Positions 37,001-49,000 of a DNA stretch of 64,000 bases are shown here, in pieces (the first letter of the stretch is position 1; each line of letters opens with the position of its first letter). The notes beneath the pieces are model-generated. The model made no database searches, was not told the origin of the DNA, and was given only the letters and a program-made list of their open reading frames with translations. The stretch is from positions 15,893,367 to 15,957,366 of the forward strand of contig NC_049993.1 of NCBI RefSeq assembly GCF_000003815.2. Reading direction: 5' to 3'. Source of the stretch: Branchiostoma floridae (taxonomy: Eukaryota; Chordata; Leptocardii; Amphioxiformes; Branchiostomatidae). Made by a program: the position numbers and the translations under genes.

Positions 37001-40000
37001 CTTCTCGGCCCGCGAAACACGACCTGCGCCACCCGACATAGCCGCTCTCTGCGGCTCGGGGGTGGGCTGGACCGGCTCCGTCGAGCGTTTTGCCGGCGGC
37101 TCCTCCTCGGCTACGCGGACTGTGGTTGCCGCCAAAGTCGTCACAAAGAACGCTGCGATCGTTCTTTGGTCGTCAGCAGGCTTCGGGAGTCGCTTGCGTT
37201 TCGGCATGGTTGGATCGTCGATGTAAACAAACTCGGCAAAAGTTGTGTTTATGTCCCCCAAACCGCGGGGAGGGCCTTTTAAAGCCGTCAGCAGCGGCCC
37301 GAGATCCTACCAATAAGATTGCTCTGTTTAGCACGCCACGTTTGAATCAACCAAAATCAACCAATAAGACGTAAGTGAAATGCTCGCGAGATTTGGATCG
37401 CGAGACTTTGCGTGTTTTCGCATCCAACATGGCGTGGGTCATGGCGTCGCTAGCGAAAATAGCGACGCTGTGTTCAAACTTGTGCGAATACCTATTTTTT
37501 TCGCCTATTTGTCCGCGAAAAGAGACCCTAAATTTGAAAATTTTGGGAGCGGCGCGGGGATTTTTGGGAGTGGCGCCGCGCCGTTCTCTCATTCTGTAGT
37601 TAGACCGCTGATAGAACCACTAATTTCTGCATTTACAGTAAGCTTTCCCTTGATATAGTTTTAATGTGGAAAGCAAATGATTAAACCTGTTGACCGTTTT
37701 TTTCAGGTTTGACAGTACGTTCCAGACCAATATCTCCAGAAGTCTGAGTTGTGACAGAATAGCCACTGGAACACCCTCCAGAATGTTTAACCCTGGCAGA
37801 AATCTTACCAGAGGTAGGACACATCAAGTATTATCCCATCAATATAAGTTATATTCAATATGATATTTTTTAAACAGTCTTTTGGCTAATTTTTCACACA
37901 CAGGTTCAACCTATGATATGGATGACATCCAAAAGAAGACATTGGCAAAAAAAGTTGCCTTTGTTATAAAATCTAAGTGATCAGGAAGGTTTAACAAATG
38001 AGTATCATAAACCGAACAATAGATTCTTCATTTTTGTTCTTTTACTTTGGAATTGACTATGTCATTCTACGCTATCCACTTTCCAATATGTTTTGGCAAT
38101 TCGCGGCATACGTTTATATAGTTTCGGCTGATTAGTTTGACATACAGTTATGGTCGAAATATTTATTTCGAAACAGACAAAAATTAATGCTTTTGCGGAT
38201 GTCACCCATATAATGGAATCAACATGCCATGTGTACATGTGTGGTTTGAAAAATCTCTTCTTTTCGTCCCCCAGTGTTTATAGAGAACCTGAACGATTCC
38301 CCCTTCCTAAAGTGGCAGTACTTCAGTTCGGAGGATGGCATCTTTAATGTGTTCCCGGCGCACAGGTTCAGCGCCAGACACAGGCACCGTGACTACAGAT
38401 GTGAGGAGGGCTTCGAGCACAGAAACAGGTGACTTTTAGTCATGTCAAGTTTTTGGGCTACACCTCTGGGGCGGAGCCAGTAAAATAGTATTTTCTCCCG
38501 TAGTGTAAATGCATTTAAGTTTCCAGTAGCAGAAAAAGGACTTTTTTGGTGGTTAATGTTCGCGATAGCACCATGCACTGTAGTCTCTTATTGCCATGGA
38601 AAAACGTTTCCGGTGGTTTGAAGTTCACAGTGAATTGGCAACGTGAAAACTGCGAACATAAAACCACCGTGAACATTTCTGCATTTACAGGATGCCATTT
38701 TTTTAGGTATTTCAAATTTTGTGGGTTTTTTTATCATAACACATATAGCATTTTTTTTTAATATCAAGCTTGTGACTTTATCAACCAAAGCATAAATTTC
38801 GCATCACTTTTTGGTTTGTCTAATGATTGAAATTTTTCTTGTTTCAGACCTTTGTACTCGGCAACAGTGAGGCCCAGCCCTAAGTATGTAGTGATTATAG
38901 TGGACAGGGGTGTGGCATTGAGTGAGGACAAGTTACGTATTGCTAAACAGGCAGCCCAGATGGTCATCTCAACACTCATGGAACAAGACAAGGTGGGTTA
39001 TCAATTATGGAACCTTTGACTTTTTTGAGCAAACTTCCTGTCAGTTTGCATATGGATACTACTGTATTCAACTAACTTTGGACTCACAAGCAAACATCTT
39101 AATCACTCGTCAAGTACAGTCAAACCTGTCTATATCGGCCACTCAAGGGACTGGAGAAGTGTGGCCACTATAGACAGGTGGTCACTAAAGAGGAAATGCT
39201 GATCAATTGACCACGAGCAATAAGTTACACATGATTTGAGTACCCACTGATCTTTCTCACCAAGTTACAATGTCTCTGTTGTCTCAAAACCCTGCCAATT
39301 AAAGTCAAATTTCCCCAAATGATTGATATTGCTATGCAGAATGTTGATAAATTTGCCGACAAAGACTTGCACTCTAAGTCTGTCAAAGCATGCGTACCTT
39401 CCACTACCGCCAAAATAACCCTGTCAACTCCGAATCATCACAAAATATGATTTTAAACCTGGCACAGGGTGATATACGGCTGCTGTTTGGTCGCAGTAGG
39501 CGGTGTTCCTGTATCTACGGGACCCAAAATCGTGTGGTTGTGGCCGTGTTGGACAGGTGACCGCTATAGACTATTTCTTTATGCTTAGGTCAGTGGGGGA
39601 AAATCCAAGGGACCGACAAATAGTGACCGCAATGATCAGGCGGCCGCTATGCAAAGGTGGCAGCTTATACAGGTTTAAATGTAAGTACCAACCATGATCT
39701 GACTAAAAGCCTGTTTGTCCCGTAGGTTGCAGTACTGAGCCTGTCTGGAAAGGTGAAGACGTCCTCAGAAGACGAGTGTTTCCGCCGTCTCCTGGCGCCC
39801 GCCTCACAACAAGTCAAACAGAAACTCAACAGATTTATCGACAACATCAAACTCGGCAAAGGTGAGCAAATTTCTTATTGTTTTTATGAATTTCATATTC
39901 AATCAATTACTGTGAATTGACTGATTCTATTCTTCCATTTTCCTCCGCTGGCATTCATAAGGTAAAAAGCGTAAAATTGAAGACAGGAAATGAGATTACC

Positions 40001-43000
40001 TTTTCTGGGACCTAAGTGGGACCTTTAACCTAACTTCCTGTCAGTGTATCATATGGAAACAAGCCACTGCTAGCATGTGTACCTTCTTTGTATTCAAATG
40101 GGGTTTTAGAGCCATTTAGTAACAGAAAGTTGAATGTGTTTGCAGGAACAACAGACCATGCACTGGGGTTCCAGGAAGCCTTCAATATCATCAGTAATAC
40201 TTTCCAAGCTGACAACGTTGGCCCCAACACAGGTAAGGAAATTAGAACCTTCTATGTCTGGGTATATTTGATGGTGACAAGTGTTAATGTACACTTGTAT
40301 TTAGAAGGTTTTGCTAGTTATAAACTAAAAGTTTCATATCTGTTCCAAGCAAGATCCTTTGGAACGAACCAGCTGTAAAACTTAAAATCTTTGCAATGTT
40401 TCCGTTATTGTCATGAAATCATGACACATTGGGCACATGTTTCCATTGTACTTCATAATTATTTCAAAAGTAAAACAAATGCACTATGAAAACCTAATTT
40501 CCCTCATAACATGTATTTGTTATGTGTTTTGTTTTTGAATGATACAAAAGGTAAATCTTGTTTGTTTGTGTTGTTCCAGAGGCCTTGATTTTGTACATGG
40601 GGTCGGGTAATGTATCTGATGAGGAACAAGAGGTAACAAACATCATGAGCACGCTGGGCAGGGAGAACAGCAAAATAAACAACAGGGCCATCATCATGAC
40701 ATATGCTCTTGTGGACGGTAAGGCTTTCCATCATTTATGGCAAAGTGGTAAGGGTTGGTGGCTTAGAATCCAAAGATTCTGGGTTCAAATCCAGGGACAT
40801 CAACTAAGGACGAGAGACATACGTTGATCACTTAGTGTCCTTCCCACTTTGAGTGGATCAAAGTTACAATTTGAAAATCTTCAAAATGTGATAGTCCCCT
40901 ATTGTATCAATGAATCCATCCGCAAAAGTGGTAAATTTCAGTAACTAGAAATTAGCTAGATTGCAGTTCTTGGTTGTGTTTCAGTCTGTACTATCACAGA
41001 TTGTTGATTGTTGTACACAGTTGCTATGTTGTAAATATAAGATCTTGGTATTGTGTTACAAATGATTCAATGAGTTCTTTAAAGTAATAAATAATTTTTG
41101 CATTTTCTCTCAGATGGTAAAACCAGCTTGAGTGAGTTGGGTTTTCTGAGGGACCTGGCTAACCAAGACTACCAGAAGTATGGTGTAGCATCGAAAAACC
41201 CCAGGCCTGTGAAGGTAAGGAAAGTGTCAACTATTTTGTCATTGTCTTATGTTTTTGATTTGATGTTTTTGGCAGGCATCAACATTCCTATACGTTTTAT
41301 TGCACAAGGGATTAGAATTAAAAGAAATCAAATATGAAATCATATTCATATTCAACAGTCAATTGTCATTTTGTAATGTGAACTGATGATTGATGTTGAC
41401 AAGTAGTTTTGATAAATGACAAATTCTACCACAATGATGAAATATTCAGTGACCAGAATATTTTGGCATGTTCATTATATTTTGACTGTCTGATTTTTTT
41501 ACTGAATACTGTAAATGCACAAACTTTCATGGCAGTTTAATATTCGCGGACTTATAACCACCAAGAACATTTTCCATGGCAGTAAGAGACCACATTGCAT
41601 GGTGCTACTGCAAAATGAAAACCACCACAAAAAAGTTTTTTTTTCCCGCTACCACGAAATAAAATCCCCGCAAACTTAAATGCATTTACAGTATGTTGAT
41701 GATAAAATGATGTCACTATATAGAAATAACCCATGTTTTGCATGGTGCTTGCAATTTGATCATAGAATATGAAGATGTTACAGTTGATTGATGGTTTGGA
41801 TAATTGCATATTAATTAGTGAGCGTGTGGCTGTAATTGATCAATTCTCAGAGATGACAGGGACTGCATATGTAGGTCACAGATAGTCATCTAATGGAAAG
41901 TAATGAATATTAAATGGCATATCTATTTACATCAGTTGAAGCATAGTCTAGGGTTATTTTCTTTAGAGATTTTTTCTACAATTGAAAGCTTATTCAAGAA
42001 TGGCATGAAAAATGTAGCGTCTAAATTTTTTTCCTATTTTGTGTAAGACATAATATTATTATGTAAGGATTGTTAGCAATAGCATGCATAGTAAATACTG
42101 GTTAGTCCCCCTACCTCTGGGGCAAGGTGTTGTGTGATTCCTGGCTGTTGTTGCTCTTACACATGCTTGCTACTGGATAGGGTTGCAGTCTTTAGGGATG
42201 TCAAGCTGTGGTCCACTGTTCATTGTACCAAAGACCTAGAGGAATTAAAAAAGCAATGGACCTGTAGTTAATATTGTACATAGTATTGAAACATTGTCGA
42301 AGATTATTAGCTCCTCAGCAAGCTCAGTTGGTTCCTAATGGTTTTCACATTTTAATTTAAGTACTGTTAAATGTCTTTTTTTCCCCATTGTTCAGAGTGG
42401 GACCATGACAGTACTGAACTCCCTGAGTAACCTGGGCTCTACCGTGGGACGTTTCTACACCATCCTGAGCGCCAACGTCACCTCACAAACTCACTTCTCA
42501 CTGCCTTACATGGACAGGATGGGCGAGGGTGAGTCATTTAGGAAATGTAGTCTCCAAACAGTTGTTAAAGCTGTATTATGTAAAATTTTGGTGCCAGAAT
42601 TTGAAACATTCTTAATAGAAAAATCTTCGTGGGATTGCCATTTACTGTCATTTTTAGACCCGTCATCATCTCACATTTCTGATATTTGTCATTATTGCAA
42701 AACAGACAACGTGAGAGAGGCATTATTATTTCATGATACACTCGCAAATGCACAACTGCAACATTGTGAACTAAGATTTGAAAAAAAAAAACAGTTTTCT
42801 GTTGGGAGTCTTCTATTCCAAACACAAGATCACATCAAACTCTGAATAACATAACTGAATAATAACTGAGCAATAGTAAATTTTAACACTGACAGCTGAG
42901 CCATGTGTGAAAACATTGCCATCTTTCTAACACACTTGTATTGTAGCTTTAATTATGTTCATCCTCCAAACTGTCACTGCTGTCCTTACTCAGAGGACTA

Positions 43001-46000
43001 AGATTGTTTGTCTCTGCTGTTATCAGCAGTTTTTGTTTTGCACTATCAACATTGAAACCATTTCCATACCTGTGTTTTAACACCCTGCCCCTCCCCCTAC
43101 AGGACTGATACTTAGTATCACCCAGCCTGTCTACTACACCAAGGGGGACAGCGACCACCTTCTCCTCGGCATTGTGGGTATCGACCTGAGCATGGCAGAT
43201 TTGATGGAGGATATGACATACTATGAGGAGGGACAGTCAACCTATGCCTTCGTCATTGATAAAAATGGTAGGTCATGTAGTAGTATGTTGTACTGTGTGT
43301 TTTTAGCAAAGAGTGGTTATACTGGCTACACATGAAGATGCAGATTTTTCACACAACTTTTGAATTTATAAATGTAATGGTGCTATCTTTAAAATGGGAT
43401 AGAGCTCATGGGAAACTTGTTATGTTCTTTGAACCATATATTCAGTAGCAGTAAGTTACTGTAAATTTTGAAATAGTTGCAGTAACATGTTATATTTTGC
43501 AGATACCTCTTCACCAAAAAGTCATATACACAATTTAAAACACAAACCTATACATGTGTTTTTTCTTGACACAGTCAAAAACACATATACAAAATTGCTT
43601 TACCTGCAAATTTTAAACCTACTTTCCCCTTCTACAGGGAAATTCAATCCCTGCAAACATGCATGGATTTACAGTATTATCATGGAAACTCATCTGTGTT
43701 TCGATAGTAATTTACAGTTTTGTATATTACTTGTGGCTGACTTACCCGCAGCTGACTGATGATAACGGTGAAATTATTATTATGAGGTCGGATGTTTTAC
43801 ATGTCTTTTTTATTTCTTCCCTTTAGGCTATACCCTGATGCACCCTACCCTACAGAGGCCCAGTTTAGTAAAGGAACAGCCTCTCCACACAGATATCTCA
43901 CACTTCGAACAAGTGCCTGGCTTCCATTCTGTACAACAAGCCATGCTCAGGTATATATACACTTCAATGAGACAAAACTTATGGTTAAAATGGAACACAC
44001 TTGTATAGATGTATGCACATGCACTTAAGCCTTACTTGCCACCCTAATTCATCAATGTTGTATTTTGAATAGTGAACGTTTTGACACCAAGACATATGAT
44101 AGGTTGAAAAGTTAATAAGATTAATTTGAATAGTTTACTGTCTTAATCATAACAAATCATGACATGTAGTTAATATACATGCCATGCGCAATGTTGGGAA
44201 ATTCGCCAGGAAGGACTTACGCTGTAACAGTCAAGGTACGCGTACCTTCCGTTACCTCCAAAATGACCCTGTCCAGAACGCCAAATCCTCGCAAGCTATG
44301 ATTTTAAACTCGGTGCAGGGTGACATACGGCCGCTGTATGGTCACAATAGGCAGTGTTTCTGTAACTTTGGGACTGGAAATCATGTGGCCATGGCTGCGT
44401 TTGAGAGATGGCCACTATAGACTATTTCTTTATGCTTAGGTCAATTAGGTCAAGTGTGTTAACTGTCATCCTTTCTTTACTGACTCCTTAGTGGCAATGC
44501 TGGCAGTAAGAGTCTGACAGCTGTCTACAACACCAGCGTGGTAGGGCGGCCTGGTCGAACTATGAACAACGGACTGCACCTCTACAATATCACTTACACC
44601 TGGGCACCTGTAAGTCACTACACCTCTACAATATCACTTACACCTGGGCACCTGTAAGTCGCTTCTGTAACACCTCTACAATATCACTTACACCTGGGCA
44701 CCTGTAAGTCACTACTGTAACACCTGCACCATATCACTTATACCTGGGCACCTGTAAGTCACTTCTGTAACACCTCTACAATATCACTTACACCTGGGCA
44801 CCTGTAAGTCACTACTGTAACACCTGCACCATATCACTTATACCTGGGCACCTGTAAGTCACTTCTGTAACACCTCTACAATATCACTTACACCTGGGCA
44901 CCTGTAAGTCACTACTGTAACACCTCTACAATATCACTTACACCTGGGCACCTGTAAGTCACTTCTGTAACACCTCTACAATATCACTTACACCTGGGCA
45001 CCTGTAAGTCACTTCTGTAACACCTCTACAATATCACTTACACCTGGGCACCTGTAAGTCACTTCTGTAACACCTCTACAATATCACTTACATCTGGGCA
45101 CCTGTAAGTCACTACTCCACTACAGTATCACACATACAAGTCATTACATGTGTACAGTGTTAGGCCTAGTGAAAAATTATGTTGTGTTTCATTAGGGTCA
45201 GTAGGTATGGATTACCTTTTTTTCTTTCCTTTTTTTAGGCTGGCCAAAACTCTAGTGACACATATTACAATACAGTTGAGCAAAGTTAACTGAAATAAAT
45301 GAGGACCCTTTCAATGTCATTAGATAGGACAAACTGTGTTTTTAATTCAATAGGAAACAAGCTGAATATGAATTCTAAGTGGAAGCTATGTGACCCCACT
45401 ACCCACGCAAAAAAAGATAGGGCTAGCATTCACATTTTTTTCTAGGGAAGGTAGGGAAACAGAAAGCACTTTTTTACCAGGTTTTGTATACATCTCAAAC
45501 ATGTACTTTCGAGTTTTTACAATCTCGTATGCATGTGAACAATTTATTCACCACTTATTGTTTTAGAAAATGTGATACTTTGGTGACAATAATATGATTT
45601 TCCCATATAATTACAGTTGTATATTTGCATGCAGGAAAGACCATATATGTTAACATGTATTTACGTATGTTTGCTTGTTATAGGTGGAAGGTACACCATT
45701 CATCATTGCAACTGCAGTATTACAGGAGGATATGGAGAGAAGACAGCTCATGAGCACAAACTGTAAGTATCCATGTCTACTCAACTGCACAAAGAAAGTA
45801 AGAAATCATAGCTGTCATATCTACATAAAATTTGTGAGTTGTTTAATTCACACATTATGAATTTCTCATTGGTCTCTGTTTTCATTGTCCCACTGACTCC
45901 CATATGGCAACAGACATGCTTTGGAGACAGGAAATAAGATAACCTTCGATAAACTACTTTTGGACCTTTGACCTAACTTTCTGCCAGTTTCCTTGGCATA

Positions 46001-49000
46001 CTTAGCATGTGGAAATGAATGTGGAAACAAACAGACAAAAAGACGCACCAAGAACAATCTGGTTTTATGGAGGTAACAATTGTTAAATGCATTTCTAATG
46101 ATAGTTGTTTGAAATGTTCTTTCTGAAGAAGAGTTAGATTTAAGAATAATGAATATGTTTGTTTTATGTGGATAGAAAAACAGCTAATTGAAGACTCTTT
46201 TTTGCAGCACCTGCGGGCCACATTCTTCTGTATCATCGCCTAGACCTCCCACAGAAAGCCTCCACATGCATGCACCTGAAACAGCTGGCAACACTCGGTG
46301 AGTAACTCTAGGGTCTCTGTGTTTTCACCTGTGTTTAAGCCTAGTTCTTGAATGTTTAATTTGGACAATATGAAAAATCACTAGATCTATGGCATTAAAA
46401 TGAAATCTTCCTGTATATCTAGAAATAAAGTAAATTAAAGCAAGCTACTGAAAGCTGCCTGTTTTATGAAAGCATTTTAATTTCACATATATCTCAACCA
46501 ATGAGATATTAGCTATACCATCAATTTTATTTTGGTCTATGCCAATGGAAATTGCTACCTTTTAGGGGTTTTTTTTTACCAATAGAAACTGCTGCATGTT
46601 AATTTTATATGTAAGCCAATGGAAACTCAGCTGTGTGTTGTTTTTTGGTCTAAACCAATGGAAACTGATGTATACTAATTGGTTTTTCTGTCTGGACCAA
46701 TAGAAACTGCTGCCCTGATGCTGTCTCCCGGCAGTTTCCAGGCCCCCTATGAACACCTGCACCAGCCTGAGACCCTGAGGATGGTCCAGCATCTCACCAT
46801 GTACCTTACTGATAACACAGGGCTACTGGCTAACCCTGGAGTCAAGGTATGGGGTACAACCTCAAGATAGAACCTCAGATAGTGTATTATGTGGTCCAGT
46901 AGGTAGTGACTTTGCCTCTGGATCTATTGTTTGAGAATTTGAATTCGGTCTGCCATTGCTTACACACTACGAAAAGGGGTTGCAGTCCTTAGGACAGCAC
47001 GTGTGGTGTACTCTTCATTGTGCTTGTTGAAAAGAGCAAGTTTATTTTCTAGGAACTATCAACATGTAAATACTGTACATAGCATTAGTCTACTCTATAA
47101 TGACCACTATTCAACAGGGTAAACTATATCAACATCACTTTTATTTTGCATTCTGTCATCTGATCGAAACGAAAGTGGTCACGATATCAGCATGCTGCCT
47201 ATGTGTCCACATTGTATTGCCCTTATTGCAATTTGAATAAATAAATAAAGCATATCTTAGCCCAATGGACAGAAACATTATTGAATGAATGAAGGATTAT
47301 AAGATATTATTGTTAAGCAATGACCTTCTTTCTTGCATGAAAAGCTGTCTGCCACCAAAATGCCACTGACACCAAGAACATATAATGTCAAAAGATGCAA
47401 GAACTGGAAGTTCTGCTGTAGCACCAATGCACACACTAGGGGACCCACAGACCAAATATTGTTACAATCCACCCAGCCTTTTTAAGTTACTCCTACAAAC
47501 AGGAGGAAACACAGACAGAGATGCCAAGAACAATACTGTAACAGTAAAACTTTGTCCTGTTTTTCTAGTCCACTATCAAGGATGATGTGGCCGCTACCAG
47601 CCGCATCAGTCGGCACTGGACATCTCAGGAAGACAGCAGTGTGGAAGACTACATTGTCAGGAGGTGGGTCTGGAAACCTAGAACCTCAAAATTAGTTAAG
47701 ACCATATAATTTGTGTTGTGCTGTAAATCCAGTACTTCAAGTTATCATGTCTATAAACATACACAAAATCGGCACTGTTAGGTGTTCAGCGGAAGTCTTT
47801 TCTCCGCTACAGGTATACAGCTACTCCCAGTGGTGTCTACAGAATGTATCCTGGAGCTGTTATGGACAAGTCTTTTGATGCCACTAGGACTCAATGGTAT
47901 GTGCATCTTCCAACACTTTCAACTGTACTGCATGCAATACATTGTCAGGGCCTTGTGTATATTTATTAAGAGTCACTTCTTGCTTACACTGTGCTTGTAG
48001 AAGACTGTACGCAGCTCTAACTCAGGCTTTTATAGCATATTCAGGGGAGGGGGTTGTGTCGATGCCAGGGCACAACGGACTCAATCGAAAATGTCTGCCG
48101 CTGGGTTGGTCCAATTTGGAGGCTAACGAAAATATTGTGGCCTTTGTTATAGTGAACAAGGAGATATTGATAAAGGAAACAGCAGAACGTTCAGACTGAG
48201 ACGTATTAATACTTTGTTACTATGAGATTGTGTTTCTCTTGGTTTATACAAATTCATTTTTTTTTTAATCTTCATGATTTTTGTCTGTCAGGGTTGAGGG
48301 ATCGGTTTTAAAAATTTTCCCTCATGCATTAAAGTCCCATTTTTCACGGAAAAGCATACGCTGGCTAGAGCCCTGAATGTGATATTTTGTAGACACAGTT
48401 TGATACTGAAACTGTACTTCCACAGGTATACCCATGCACTGGAGAACCCAGGACGCCTGACACTGTCGGCACCCCATCTGGATGCCTTCGGAGCGGGCTA
48501 TGTGGTCCCACTCAGCCAAGGAGTCTGGGAAGGAAGGTAGGCACTAGGATATATAACAATTAAGAAAAAGTACCAGGGTCTTAAGATTCAGAATGTCTCA
48601 AAGTTATAAGAAATAAAATCATTGGCCATTGAGTGGCAGAGAAGGCATGAGCCTGTTATGTCCAAATAAATTTGACAAAGCACACCACATTGCTTTATTG
48701 ATAAGTGTGTATTATTTAGTTGCAAAGGTTAAATGCCAGAGGTTGAAGACTGAGGCTCAGGGGGAACAGTGTCCCCTTTGAAGGACAGTCTGATTGTTGG
48801 ACTACCTAGAAAAGTATTTGATTGTGTCTCATATATCTTGTTTATATCTTGTGTTGTAGGTTGGATGGATATCACCAGTCCACAGACAAGGTTGTAGCTG
48901 TCATTGGTGCAGACTTCACTCTCCGCTACTTCTACAAACTCCTGGTGGACACGCTCTCACTGTGTAAAGAGGACAGTATCAGGTAACTGCCCATAATGTA

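Noticed and set aside
36905-37374. Three overlapping plus-strand open frames
   Set aside because: They mirror the CpG-rich antisense frame. None begins in a good context or shows a motif, while the minus frame has a PIP motif and a good start.
40738-40860. Possible tRNA gene
   Set aside because: A and B box-like words are present, but acceptor and anticodon stems do not pair, and the body continues as a dispersed repeat.
42405-42845. 146-codon plus-strand frame
   Set aside because: Only the first 41 codons are CACHD1 exon 11; beyond the GTGAGT donor at 42529 it is read-through into intron.
44571-45110. Possible CRISPR-like array
   Set aside because: The 50 bp units are contiguous and repeated throughout, with no unique spacers, and the sequence derives from an adjacent animal exon.
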